Notes under the pieces: model-generated
Database searches by the model: none
What the model was told of the DNA's origin: nothing
Seen by the model: the letters and a program-made list of their open reading frames with translations, nothing else
Translations under genes and position numbers: made by a program
Source: Pseudomonadota bacterium
GTDB lineage: Bacteria > Pseudomonadota > Alphaproteobacteria > Sphingomonadales > Sphingomonadaceae
Length of the DNA stretch: 47,790 nt
Direction: 5' to 3'
NCBI GenBank assembly: GCA_021794525.1
Contig: JAJYQP010000045.1
Coordinates: 1 to 47,790, forward strand
Part shown: piece by piece, positions 26,175-35,185 of the stretch
Layout: the number at the start of each line of letters is the position of its first letter
Position numbering within the stretch: the stretch's first letter is position 1

Positions 26175-27539
26175 ATGGTTGCAACAACGATGCCCCCGTC
26201 CACCAAAGACACCGCGACCCAACTCGCTGCCGAGATCGAGGCCGTCGACGTCGACGTCGAGGGCGACCGTGCGGAGAACTCCGGTGCCGGCATCGAGGGC
26301 TGGTTCCTTCGCCAATCGCTCGCCAAAAAAACCAAGATCGCCTCGGTATTTTCCGTGGGCGGGCTTGCGCTGATCGTCCTCCTCGCGATGGCTGGCCTGG
26401 CCGATCCGGCCTTCGCGGCGACCGCCAAGACGCTGATCATCGGATTCGCTCTGTTCTTCGTCGTCGGCAGCCTCGCCAGCCTCAAGTTCATCCTCGACCG
26501 CGTGATCGTACCCTTTTGCGAGCTTGCCGACGGCATGACCCGTCTCGCTCGCGGCGAGCGCGGCATTACGGTGAATTACACCGGCCGCCCCGACGAAATG
26601 GGTGCCATGGCCCGCGCGCTGCGCGTGTTCGTGAAGTCCGGCTACAAGCTCGACGAGCTGATGAAGATCCGCGAAAGCACCGCCGAGCGCCGCCAGACCG
26701 AGCTGCTGTCGCTGGCCAATGCCTTCGAACGCTCCGTCGGCGACATCGTCAGCGGGGTCGCCGCCGCCTCGAGCCAGCTGCAGGCGACCGCCAGCGCGAT
26801 GGCGAGCGCGGCCGAACAGGCCTCGACCCAGTCCGACCTCGTGGCGTCGTCGATGGACCGAGCCTCGTCGGGCGTCACCGCCGCTGCCGCGGCCTCCGAC
26901 GAATTCGCAATGTCGATCGGCGAGATCAGCCGGCAGGCAACCAGCTCAGCCGAACTTGCCCGCCGCGCCACCGATGCCGCGACCAAGGCAGACGAGACCA
27001 TCTCCGCGCTCGACGCGTCCGCCAACCAGGTCGGCCAGATCGTCGAGCTCATCAGCTCGATCGCGCAGCGCACCAATCTTCTCGCCCTCAATGCCTCGAT
27101 CGAGGCGGCGCGCGGCGGCGAGGCGGGCCGCGGCTTCGCGGTCGTCGCCAGCGAGGTGAAGGAACTGGCCACCCAGACCAGCCGTGCCACCGACGAGATT
27201 GCCGAGCAGATCCGCGCGATGCAGGAATCGACCGGCGCCAGCGTCACCGCGCTCCGTTCGATCGGCGACCAGATCAAGAGCCTCGAGACGACCGCGATCT
27301 CGATCGCCAGCGCGGTCGATCAGCAGTCGGTCGCGGGTCAGGATCTCGCGCGCTCGATCGACCTTGCCGCCCGCAGCTCGGACGAGGTTGCCGCCAACGT
27401 CATCCAGGTTCGCGAAGCCTCGACCAGCACCGGTACCGCCGCCAGCCAGGTTCTAACCAGCGCGACGGAGCTCGAAGGCCAGGCCGCGACCTTGCGCACC
27501 AAGGTCGGCGAGTTCCTTGCCAGCGTGCGCGCTGGCTGA
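26175..27539 (+). CDS. Methyl-accepting chemotaxis protein without periplasmic sensor domain
   Basis: 454 residues. An acidic cytosolic N-terminus (~1-50) is followed by two membrane helices (~54-74 and ~84-104) with a loop of only ~10 residues, so there is no ligand-binding domain. A HAMP-like segment (~105-155) leads into the long signalling coiled coil. The CheA/CheW-binding hairpin tip is [41 protein letters not shown] (~297-333; only the family pattern is given). The C-terminus ([11 protein letters not shown]) lacks an NWETF-type pentapeptide. The stimulus could be membrane state or the N-terminal segment; this is inference. The stop codon abuts the convergent amidohydrolase gene. Confidence 0.94.
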   Translation: MVATTMPPSTKDTATQLAAEIEAVDVDVEGDRAENSGAGIEGWFLRQSLAKKTKIASVFSVGGLALIVLLAMAGLADPAFAATAKTLIIGFALFFVVGSLASLKFILDRVIVPFCELADGMTRLARGERGITVNYTGRPDEMGAMARALRVFVKSGYKLDELMKIRESTAERRQTELLSLANAFERSVGDIVSGVAAASSQLQATASAMASAAEQASTQSDLVASSMDRASSGVTAAAAASDEFAMSIGEISRQATSSAELARRATDAATKADETISALDASANQVGQIVELISSIAQRTNLLALNASIEAARGGEAGRGFAVVASEVKELATQTSRATDEIAEQIRAMQESTGASVTALRSIGDQIKSLETTAISIASAVDQQSVAGQDLARSIDLAARSSDEVAANVIQVREASTSTGTAASQVLTSATELEGQAATLRTKVGEFLASVRAG

Positions 27540-30500
27540 TCACCGCTCCCAGTAATAGGGCAGGCGCCTGGCGGTGCCGGTGGTGACCTCGTTCATCGTG
27601 TGCGCATCGTAGAGCCGCCCGCCGAGCATCACGCTGGCGATCCGGTTGGAATTGCGGATGTCCTGCGACGGGTCGGCGTCGAGCACCACGAGGTCGGCGA
27701 GCTTTCCCGCCTCCAGGCTGCCGATGTCGCGGTCCATGCCAAGCGAGCGTGCGGGCTCGATCGTGCCCGCCCGCAGCGCCTCGACCGGGCTCATGCCCCC
27801 GCGAACGAAGCTCCACAGCTCCCAGTGCGCGGCGATGCCGGCCTGCTGTCCGTGCGCGCCGATGGAGACGTGGCGACCGCGCCCAGCCACCTTCTTCGCC
27901 TCGCGCGCGCTGTCATCGTCGACGAAGGCCCAGTCGGGAGCCTTCACCCGCCGCCCGGTCGCCGCCAGAAGTTCGCGCGGCGGGGTGTGGACCAGCAGCG
28001 GATCGGCAAAGACATCGGTGGCCTGCCGCCAGTAAGGATCGCCCGCGAGGCCGCCATAGGTCACCACCAGCGTCGGCGTGTAATTGGTCTGCGACCCGCC
28101 GAACATCTGCAGCATGTCCTCGTAGAAATGCTCCAGCGGGATGTTATGCTCGAGAGTGGAATTGCCATCGGCAATGATGGTCATGTCCATGCCATAGAGC
28201 GAGCCGCCCTCGGCCACGACCTGCATTCCCTCGTTCAGCGCAGCGCGCACCACCATCTGGCGCTGCTCGCGGCGGGGCTGATTGTAATTCTTGATCGAGC
28301 CGCCGCCCTGCGCCTTGATCCGTCGGATGTGCTGGAGCGCGTCGTCATAGCTGTCGATCCGGGCATAGACCCCCGCCGCCTTGGCGCCATACACGATCTC
28401 CGCCGTCGAAAAGATCCGCGGCGCGAGCAGCAGGCCGGCACGCTGGCGTTCCGACGCGGCGAAGGCCGTGCTGGCCTGCGATGACGGGTCGTGAATAGTC
28501 GTGGTGCCGAGTGCAAGTTCCTGGACCATCACCCAGTTCTGCTGCGGCACGAGATCGCCCTGCCCCTGCGCCCCGTGCGCGTGGGCATCGACGAGGCCGG
28601 GCATGATCGTCTTGCCGGCGAGGTCGAGCGTCTTCGTGTCAGACGGGATCGCCACGCTGCCGGTAGGCCCGACCGCCTCGATCCGGTCGCCGCGGATTAG
28701 CACGGTGCCGTTCTCGATGGTTCCGGCGGCGTCGCCCGTCATGGTGAGCACGCGCGCGTTGGTGAGCGCGACCCAGCCCGTGGGCTTGTCCGCCGCCACG
28801 GTGCGCGCGAGCGAGATGCCGGTTTGCGGCGGGGTGAAACGCGGTGCGCCATCGGCTAGCGGCGCGTTCGCGAACAGCGTCGCCACGTCGGCGCGGTAGA
28901 GGACCGGCCCCATCGACCAGGTCAGCGTGCGCCCGCCATCGGCCCAGCCGATATAGGACGCGCCGCCCTTGCTCGCCTGCGTAACCGGCAGCGAACTCAT
29001 TTTTTCGCCCACCTCGACCGCCTGCCCGCCGGGCAGCATCGGCATGGCGAAGACTTCATAATTCTGGCGGAAGGCCAGCGTCCTGCCGTCCGGCGAAACG
29101 CGGAAATCACTCGCCAGTTCGCCGACCGCGTGGACGCGCTTGTCCTGCCCGGCGAGATCGGTGGAGAGCAGCTGGAGCTTCCCCTTCTCCTGACCGAGCA
29201 TGAAGATGCGATCGTTGGCGGCACCGTATTGGGGCGCGCGATTCCCGCGCGTCACCAGTTCGGGCGTGCCCCCGGCAACGGCCACGCGGTAGATGCCCGT
29301 ATCGATCGAATAGTCGGGCGAGAGTATGTCGCCGCCGCTGCGCTTCTCGAAGACGATGGTCCTGCCGTCGGGCGAGAACTGCGGGACCGCGTAATGGCCG
29401 GGCACCTTCGTCACCGCCCGCGGATTTGCGCCGCCCGGGCCCGAGACCATGATCTGGCCCAGTCCCGCGTCGGTCCACCGCACCCATGCGAGCTGGCGAC
29501 GATCGCGCGAATAGGTCGGCCACAGCTCGAGCGCGGCGGTTTCCTTCGTGAGGCGCCGCGGTTCGCCGCCCGCGCTGTCCTTGACCCAGATCTTGCCGAG
29601 GCTCTCGAACATCACGCGGCTGCCGTCGGGGTCCATGGTCGCGAACTTGACCATCCTGGTGGTGAAGCTCGCGGGAGCGACATCGACCACCGGGTGCGGC
29701 GCATCGGCGACCGCGCGGGTATCGTCGATGCGGAAGGGAATGACCGTGCTATCGCCGCCCGAGGCCGGGATGCGGCGCAGCTTGCCGCCGGCCCAGTAGA
29801 CCAGCGCGCTGCTGTCCGGCATCCACGCCATCGAGGGATATGTGCCGGTCACTGCCCAGGTTTCCTGGAGGTCGAGGTCGAGCCCGCCGGTCAGCTTGCG
29901 CTCGATGCCGGTGGCGAGATCCTTCACCCACAGCTCCGACTTGTCCTTGTCGCGACGCACGAAGCTGATGAGCTTGCCGTCGGGAGATGGCTGCGGCCGG
30001 ACCGCGCCGCCATAGCCGGACACGACCGTTGTCACCTCGCCGCTCTTGAGGTCGATCTTCTCGATCGCGAAATTGCCCTGCTGTGAATCCTGCGCGTACT
30101 GGAAGGTGTTCCCGGGCGTGGTGTCGCGGGTGTAGTAGACCGCGCCGTTCCCGGCCCCCTTGGCAGGCGCATAGACCGGCTCGCCCAGCTCCTTCTGCAA
30201 GTCCTCGTTCGCCCGGGCGACCAGCTTGACGCCGCCGCCGCCCGAGACGTGATAAATCCAGATCTCGCCCGTACCGAGCGAGCGCTGGGTGGTGAAATGC
30301 TTCTTGGCGACGATATATTCGCCGTCCGGGCTCCAGCTCGGCTGGTTGAGGAGGCGGAAATCCTCCTTCGTCACCTGCCGCTTGTCGCTGCCGTCGGCGT
30401 TCATCACCCAGATGTTGTCGCCCCCGCCGCGATCGGAGGTGAAGGCAATGCGCCGACCATCGGGAGAAAAGCGCGGGTGCACTTCCCACGCCAGCCCCTC

Positions 30501-30875
30501 GGCGATGCGGCGCGGCGTGCCCCCGGCTATCGGCATGGTGTAGATGTCGCCGAGCAGGGTGAATACGAGCGTGCGCCCATCGGGCGAGACGTCGAGGTCC
30601 ATCCACGTCCCTTCATCGGTGCGGATCGGGACCTGTTTCAGCGTGGTGTAGAGCGGCGCATTGACGTCCCACTTCGCGTCCTTCTTCGGCACGCTCGTGG
30701 CGGTCATCGGGCTGGTCTGCGCGGACTGGCCGGAGCCTTCCTTCGGCTTGTCCTTCTGCGAGGCATCGACCTCCTGCTCCTCGACCGGGTTGGGCGATGG
30801 GGGCTGCTCGCTCTGCGCGAAGGCGGATTGCGCTGCGAACAGCGTGGCAAGGACGGTGGCGACGGAAACCCGCAT
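27540..30875 (-). CDS. TolB-like beta-propeller/amidohydrolase fusion protein, exported
   Basis: 1111 residues from ATG 30875, preceded by GGGGAG. A signal peptide (ATVLATLFAAQSAFAQ) is followed by a Pro/Glu/Lys-rich linker. Many PD40-type repeats (SPDGRTLVFT, SPDGRRIAFTSDR, SPDGEYIVAKK) then form one or two propellers to ~680. A C-terminal amidohydrolase domain (~715-1100) has the metal motif HAHG (GLVDAHAHG) at ~760 and the closing LEAGKLADLVVLDADP. Such fusions are widespread in Bacteria and annotated as amidohydrolases or peptidases; the substrate is unknown. It is probably periplasmic. Confidence 0.92.
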   Translation of the reverse strand: MRVSVATVLATLFAAQSAFAQSEQPPSPNPVEEQEVDASQKDKPKEGSGQSAQTSPMTATSVPKKDAKWDVNAPLYTTLKQVPIRTDEGTWMDLDVSPDGRTLVFTLLGDIYTMPIAGGTPRRIAEGLAWEVHPRFSPDGRRIAFTSDRGGGDNIWVMNADGSDKRQVTKEDFRLLNQPSWSPDGEYIVAKKHFTTQRSLGTGEIWIYHVSGGGGVKLVARANEDLQKELGEPVYAPAKGAGNGAVYYTRDTTPGNTFQYAQDSQQGNFAIEKIDLKSGEVTTVVSGYGGAVRPQPSPDGKLISFVRRDKDKSELWVKDLATGIERKLTGGLDLDLQETWAVTGTYPSMAWMPDSSALVYWAGGKLRRIPASGGDSTVIPFRIDDTRAVADAPHPVVDVAPASFTTRMVKFATMDPDGSRVMFESLGKIWVKDSAGGEPRRLTKETAALELWPTYSRDRRQLAWVRWTDAGLGQIMVSGPGGANPRAVTKVPGHYAVPQFSPDGRTIVFEKRSGGDILSPDYSIDTGIYRVAVAGGTPELVTRGNRAPQYGAANDRIFMLGQEKGKLQLLSTDLAGQDKRVHAVGELASDFRVSPDGRTLAFRQNYEVFAMPMLPGGQAVEVGEKMSSLPVTQASKGGASYIGWADGGRTLTWSMGPVLYRADVATLFANAPLADGAPRFTPPQTGISLARTVAADKPTGWVALTNARVLTMTGDAAGTIENGTVLIRGDRIEAVGPTGSVAIPSDTKTLDLAGKTIMPGLVDAHAHGAQGQGDLVPQQNWVMVQELALGTTTIHDPSSQASTAFAASERQRAGLLLAPRIFSTAEIVYGAKAAGVYARIDSYDDALQHIRRIKAQGGGSIKNYNQPRREQRQMVVRAALNEGMQVVAEGGSLYGMDMTIIADGNSTLEHNIPLEHFYEDMLQMFGGSQTNYTPTLVVTYGGLAGDPYWRQATDVFADPLLVHTPPRELLAATGRRVKAPDWAFVDDDSAREAKKVAGRGRHVSIGAHGQQAGIAAHWELWSFVRGGMSPVEALRAGTIEPARSLGMDRDIGSLEAGKLADLVVLDADPSQDIRNSNRIASVMLGGRLYDAHTMNEVTTGTARRLPYYWER

Positions 30876-30952
30876 GATGTTCTCCCCTGTTTGCGCCGGA
30901 GCCTAGCCGGGAGACGGCGCGCCGGAAAGCGGCGTTCGTCGGCCTGTCGAAG

Positions 30953-31834
30953 CTACTCGTCGAGCTGGGCGAGAAGCTGCTGCGCGCGGCTGAGGTGCGG
31001 GCGGTCGAGCATCCCGCGCGGTCCGGCGATCGTGCCGGCACCCGGGTTCTCGGCGAAGAGGCGGACGATTTCGCGCGCCTCGGCCACCTCGTCTGCGCCG
31101 GGAGTAAACGCGGCATTGATAACGGGCACCTGGTCGGGATGGATCGCGAGCATACCGCGGAAGCCGTCGCGCCGCACCATTTCGGCGCGCGCCTTGAGGC
31201 CGGCAAGATCGCGAAAATCGCCCATGATCGTCTCGATTGCCGGGACGCCCGCCGCCGCCGCGCCGAGCAGGCAGAGGCTGCGCGCCAGCTCGTAGGTTGG
31301 GCGATAGCGTCCGTCCGCGCCGGTGTTGGCGAGCGCGCCGATCGAATCGGCGAGATCTTCCGCGCCCCAGCTCATCGCGGCGAGCCGCGGCGCACCGCGA
31401 TAGCTGCCGGTGCCGAACATTGCCGCGGCGGTCTCTGTCACGAGGGCGTGGACCGGCGTCGATCCTGGATCGTTCTCGTGAAAAAGCAATAGCTTATTCA
31501 GATTTTCAATATCGATGCCGCTTTCGGACTTGGGAAGCATGATCCCGCCCGGGCGCGCGGGCATGATGGCCGCCAGATCCTCGTCGACATGACCGCTGCC
31601 GAGCGGATTGACCCTCACCCAGATCCGCGACCGCCCCTCCCCTGCCTCCGCCAGCGCGTCGGCCACCATCCGCCGCGCCTCCGGCTTGGCCTCGGGCGCG
31701 ACCGAATCCTCGAGGTCGAGGATCACCCGGTCGGCCGCGCTCGCGATGGCCTTCTCGATCTTGCGCGGGCTATCGCCGGGGGCGAACAGCCAAGAGCGGA
31801 TGCGGGCGTGTGCGCGGTTGGGGGTGCGGGACAT
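30953..31834 (-). CDS. HpcH/HpaI aldolase/citrate lyase family protein (CitE-like CoA ester lyase)
   Basis: 293 residues from ATG 31834. RSWLFAPGDSPRKIEKA followed by DRVILDLEDSVAP is the CitE/Mcl signature, with the metal-binding glutamate and aspartate in the family. HALVTETAAAMF and MSWGAEDLADSIGA are also conserved. Relatives cleave malyl-CoA, citramalyl-CoA or citryl-CoA. No CitD/CitF subunits are near, so a stand-alone lyase of the citramalyl/malyl-CoA kind is more likely. The substrate is inferred. Confidence 0.92.
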   Translation of the reverse strand: MSRTPNRAHARIRSWLFAPGDSPRKIEKAIASAADRVILDLEDSVAPEAKPEARRMVADALAEAGEGRSRIWVRVNPLGSGHVDEDLAAIMPARPGGIMLPKSESGIDIENLNKLLLFHENDPGSTPVHALVTETAAAMFGTGSYRGAPRLAAMSWGAEDLADSIGALANTGADGRYRPTYELARSLCLLGAAAAGVPAIETIMGDFRDLAGLKARAEMVRRDGFRGMLAIHPDQVPVINAAFTPGADEVAEAREIVRLFAENPGAGTIAGPRGMLDRPHLSRAQQLLAQLDE

Positions 31835-31932
31835 GGGCGGCTCCGGTTGCGGGACGCCCTGCCCTAGCAAGCCGGGCGCGAGTTTCCAGCCCGCGCCTTC
31901 CGTGTGGCCGCCGATGCCGCTACGGGCGGGCG

Positions 31933-32709
31933 ATGGCTCTGTCCTCCGCCCGCCTCGACCGCTTCGCGCGCCACATCGTCCTGCCCGAACTGGGCGGCGC
32001 GGGTCAGGCGGCGCTGGCAGAGCGTCACCTGGTTCTGGTCGGGCTCGGCGGGATCGGCAGCCCGGCGCTGCAATATTGCGCGGCGGCGGGGATCGGACGG
32101 CTGACCCTGATCGACGACGGCGCGGTCGAGCTGTCGAACCTCCAGCGCCAGACGATCTATACCGAGCGCGACATCGGACACGGCAAGGCGGTCGCGGCGC
32201 GTCGCTGGCTCGCCAATTTCGATCCGGCGCTGAACGTCGCGATCAGCGATGCTCGGATCGGCGCCGACAATGCCGCGGCGCTGGTGGCAGACGCCGATCT
32301 CGTGCTCGACGGGACCGACAATTTCGCCACCCGGCTGGCGGTCTCCGACGCCTGCGTGGCGGCGGGGGTCCCGCTGCTGAGCGCTGCCGTGGGCCGGTTC
32401 CAGGGCCAGGTGGGCGCGTTCCGGGGCCATCTCGACGGCGAGGCCTGCTATCGCTGCTTCGTGGGCGATGCCTTCGATGCCGAGGATTGCGACAGCTGCG
32501 CGGAGGACGGGATGCTGGGCGCGATGGCGGGCTGGGTCGGCAGCTTCGCCGCCATGCAGGCGGTGAAGGTGCTGCTGGCGGAGGTCGCCGCTCTGGGCAG
32601 CCCTGCGTGGGGACGGGTATATCTGCTCGACGGGCTCGCTGCGGAGATGCGCAGTTTCGCGATTTCCAAAGACCCGGCGTGCCGGGCGTGCGGCCATCCG
32701 ATGTCCTGA
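31933..32709 (+). CDS. ThiF/MoeB/HesA family adenylyltransferase
   Basis: 258 residues from ATG 31933. The Rossmann ATP site is LVGLGGIGSPALQYCAAAG, followed by LIDDGAVELSNLQRQTIYTERDIG, the E1-like signature with the catalytic Arg. Zinc cysteine pairs are CYRC (mid-protein) and CRAC near the C-terminus. These enzymes activate the C-terminal Gly-Gly of MoaD or ThiS for sulfur transfer. No moa or thi gene is adjacent, so I cannot choose between MoeB and ThiF, and no rhodanese domain is fused. Confidence 0.92.
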   Translation: MALSSARLDRFARHIVLPELGGAGQAALAERHLVLVGLGGIGSPALQYCAAAGIGRLTLIDDGAVELSNLQRQTIYTERDIGHGKAVAARRWLANFDPALNVAISDARIGADNAAALVADADLVLDGTDNFATRLAVSDACVAAGVPLLSAAVGRFQGQVGAFRGHLDGEACYRCFVGDAFDAEDCDSCAEDGMLGAMAGWVGSFAAMQAVKVLLAEVAALGSPAWGRVYLLDGLAAEMRSFAISKDPACRACGHPMS

Positions 32710-32793
32710 ATCTGGACTCTCGGGACGATCTGGGGAACAACCTCTTACAGCCGGACAATCATGGCGGGTCGCACCACGCTGGGGAGGATGGCC

Positions 32794-33723
32794 ATGCGCA
32801 TCGGAAAAGGACTTTTCGCAGCCGCAGCCTGCGGGGCGCTGCTTGCCTGTGGTGGCGGCGGGACGCCGGCCCCGTCGCCTGCGCCCACGCCAACGCCCAC
32901 GCCGACTCCAACGCCGAACCCCTCGCCGACGCCCGCGCCCACGCCCGGTCCCAAGCCCACCGGCTCGCCCGATCTTGCCGGTGCAACCAACGGTTCGACC
33001 TTGCGGTTGCAACGGGCCTGCACGACGGCGGCGATCACCTATTCCTCCGGCCGGGTGAGCGGGCTCCAGTCGATCGTCCCGGCCACGGTCTCGACGACCA
33101 CGATGGTCTACACCTCGCTCGCCCCCGAGCGCTTCGCCTACGAGGGAGAGGAGCACTTCCTCGCGGGCGAGAACGCCGAATTCCTGTTCTACGACAGCCT
33201 GTCGGACTTCCCGCTCGCAATCGTGAACACCGCGACATTTCCCGCCCCCGCCGTGACCTTCGGCTATGGCGCGCGCGGCGGTCTGTGCTTCTTCGCCGGC
33301 GGGCTGGCGGCCACGGTCCCCACCGGGACGCTGATCTACGACGGCACCGTGGACGGGCTGGCCCAGAGCGCGAGCGGCACCTTGCGCCTCGTCAAGAGCA
33401 GCGCCGACGTGACGATGAATTTCGCCGCCGGCACCGGCACGCTGTCCGTGGTGCTGAAGGGTTATCCCAACGCCTTCGCGCCGCTCACGGGCCAGACCCA
33501 GACCACGATCGGTACGTTGACCGCCAACCTGACCGTCAGCGGAACCACGGTCACCGCCAGTGGCGTCACCGGGCCATCGGGTTACACGGGAACGGCGCAG
33601 GGCGAGCTGGTCGGCGCGACGGGCATGGCGCTGGCCTTCCAGCTCCGCAATCCCGGGGGCGACGTGATCTGGGGTGCGGTCGCCGTCGATGGCGCTCCGG
33701 GCCGCGCGGCCTGGAATTACTGA
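32794..33723 (+). CDS. Surface lipoprotein with Pro/Thr repeat stalk, uncharacterised
   Basis: 309 residues from ATG 32794 (GGGGAGG six bases upstream). The lipobox is LLAC with Cys19, followed by a Gly run and a Pro-Thr-rich stalk (~23-58) in which PT is repeated. The remaining ~245 residues are beta-rich with repeated Thr/Ser/Gly strands (GTLTANLTVSGTTVTASG). The final GGDVIWGAVAVDG resembles, weakly, the closing strands of transferrin-binding-protein-like lipoprotein barrels. I do not recognise a definite family. Its 3' end overlaps the convergent sirtuin gene by 7 bases. Confidence 0.7.
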   Translation: MRIGKGLFAAAACGALLACGGGGTPAPSPAPTPTPTPTPTPNPSPTPAPTPGPKPTGSPDLAGATNGSTLRLQRACTTAAITYSSGRVSGLQSIVPATVSTTTMVYTSLAPERFAYEGEEHFLAGENAEFLFYDSLSDFPLAIVNTATFPAPAVTFGYGARGGLCFFAGGLAATVPTGTLIYDGTVDGLAQSASGTLRLVKSSADVTMNFAAGTGTLSVVLKGYPNAFAPLTGQTQTTIGTLTANLTVSGTTVTASGVTGPSGYTGTAQGELVGATGMALAFQLRNPGGDVIWGAVAVDGAPGRAAWNY

Positions 33724-34421
33724 CTGGCGAGCACCTCGTCCACCCATTCGGGAACCAGTTCGCCCGCCGGGCCCAGGCGGGTCTCATGGAACCACGCCGA
33801 TCCCTGGCTGCGCTCGAGATTGAGTTCGAGTGTCGCCGCGCCCAGCTGGCGCGCGTCGCGGACGAATCCGGCGGCGGGATAGACCGCGCCCGAGGTGCCG
33901 ATGCTGACGAACAGGTCAGCGCTGCGAAGCGCGCCGTAGATGCGCTCCATCTCGTAGGGCATCTCCCCGAACCAAACGACATCGGGCCGCAGCGTCCGCT
34001 TCCCGCAGGCAGGACATGGCGGACGGTCGATCAGCGTCTCCCGCCACGGCGAGCGGGTATCGCAGGCGGTGCACCAGGCACTGAGATGCTGGCCGTGCAT
34101 ATGCAGCACCCGGCGCGCGCCCGCGCGTTCGTGCAGATCGTCGACGTTCTGCGTCACGATCAGCAAGTCGCCGGACCATTGGTGATCCAGCCGCGCAAGC
34201 GCGTCGTGCGCCGGGTTCGGCGCCCTGGTCTGGATCGCCGCGCGGCGCATGTCGTAGAACCGCAGCACGAGGTCGGGATCGCGCGCAAACGCCTCGGGCG
34301 TGGCGACGTCCTCGACCCGGTGCCGCTCCCACAGCCCCCCGCCGCCCCGAAATGTGTCGATTCCGCTTTCGGCGGATATGCCTGCACCTGTCAGGATCAC
34401 GATGTTGCGGATGGGCCTCAT
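33717..34421 (-). CDS. cobB: NAD-dependent protein deacylase, sirtuin class
   Basis: 234 residues from ATG 34421. The NAD site GAGISAESGIDTFRG, the QNVDDLHERAG motif and the catalytic His of HMHGQ are present. A zinc finger uses CTAC and CPAC pairs, and VVWFGEMP follows. Ala-Tyr-Arg-type class III residues appear as Tyr and Arg in DLVLRFYDMRRAA, as in CobB/SIRT5-type deacylases that remove succinyl as well as acetyl groups. In-frame starts further upstream would intrude on dapB. It is divergent from dapB with only 35 bases between the start codons. Confidence 0.93.
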   Translation of the reverse strand: MRPIRNIVILTGAGISAESGIDTFRGGGGLWERHRVEDVATPEAFARDPDLVLRFYDMRRAAIQTRAPNPAHDALARLDHQWSGDLLIVTQNVDDLHERAGARRVLHMHGQHLSAWCTACDTRSPWRETLIDRPPCPACGKRTLRPDVVWFGEMPYEMERIYGALRSADLFVSIGTSGAVYPAAGFVRDARQLGAATLELNLERSQGSAWFHETRLGPAGELVPEWVDEVLASQ

Positions 34422-34456
34422 GCACGCCATGAAGCATGCGGCATTCGGGAAGAGCA

Positions 34457-35185
34457 ATGGCACGTATCGGAATTATCGGCAGCGAGGGCCGAATGGGGCA
34501 GGCGATCGCCGCGCTGCTGGCGGACGGCGAGCACCGGCTTTCCGGCGGCTGCGACCAGGGCGGCGACCCCGCGATGCTTGCCGACCGGAGTGACGTGCTG
34601 GTGGACTTCTCCTCTCCCGGCGCGCTCGACGCCAACCTCCACGCCGCGATCGGGGCCGGCATTCCCATCGTCATCGGCACCACCGGTCTTGCCGAGCGCC
34701 ATCACGAGATCATCGACAATGCCGCGCGCGCCGTGCCCGTGCTGCAGACCGGCAACACCTCGCTGGGCGTGACCTTGCTTGCCCATCTCGTGCGAGAGAC
34801 AGCGGCGCGGCTCGGGCCGGAGTGGGATATCGAGGTGCTGGAGATGCATCACCGCATGAAGGTGGATGCGCCCTCCGGCACCGCGCTGCTGCTGGGCGAG
34901 GCGGCGGCGGCAGGGCGCGGTATCGCGCTCGGCGAGCACAGCGAGCGGGGCCGCGACGGCGACACCGGGCGCAGGCCGGACGGTGCAATCGGCTTCGCGT
35001 CGCTGCGCGGCGGCACGGTCGCGGGCGAGCACAGCGTGATCTTCGCCGGGCCCGAGGAGCGCCTGACGCTCGCCCACAGCGCCGAGAACCGCACGATCTT
35101 CGCCCGCGGTGCGGTCCGCGCGGCGGAGTGGCTGATCGGCAGGCCGGTCGGGCGCTACACCATGCAGGATGTGCTGGGACTTTGA
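34457..35185 (+). CDS. dapB: 4-hydroxy-tetrahydrodipicolinate reductase
   Basis: 242 residues from ATG 34457 with GGAAGAG upstream. The nucleotide-binding motif GIIGSEGRMGQ lies at 5-15, IGTTG at ~73-77, and the catalytic region EMHHRMKVDAPSGTA at 129-143 contains the conserved His pair and Lys135. It is shorter than the ~270-residue E. coli enzyme but complete. It reduces the DapA product with NAD(P)H in the diaminopimelate/lysine pathway. Its stop codon overlaps the TTG start of nth (35182-35185). Confidence 0.96.
   Translation: MARIGIIGSEGRMGQAIAALLADGEHRLSGGCDQGGDPAMLADRSDVLVDFSSPGALDANLHAAIGAGIPIVIGTTGLAERHHEIIDNAARAVPVLQTGNTSLGVTLLAHLVRETAARLGPEWDIEVLEMHHRMKVDAPSGTALLLGEAAAAGRGIALGEHSERGRDGDTGRRPDGAIGFASLRGGTVAGEHSVIFAGPEERLTLAHSAENRTIFARGAVRAAEWLIGRPVGRYTMQDVLGL

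Noticed and set aside
31608..34772. Continuous plus-strand open frame of more than 1000 codons
   Set aside because: It runs across parts of seven genes in other frames or on the other strand, is rich in Arg, Gly and Ala without any motif, and is explained by the scarcity of stop codons in very high-GC DNA.
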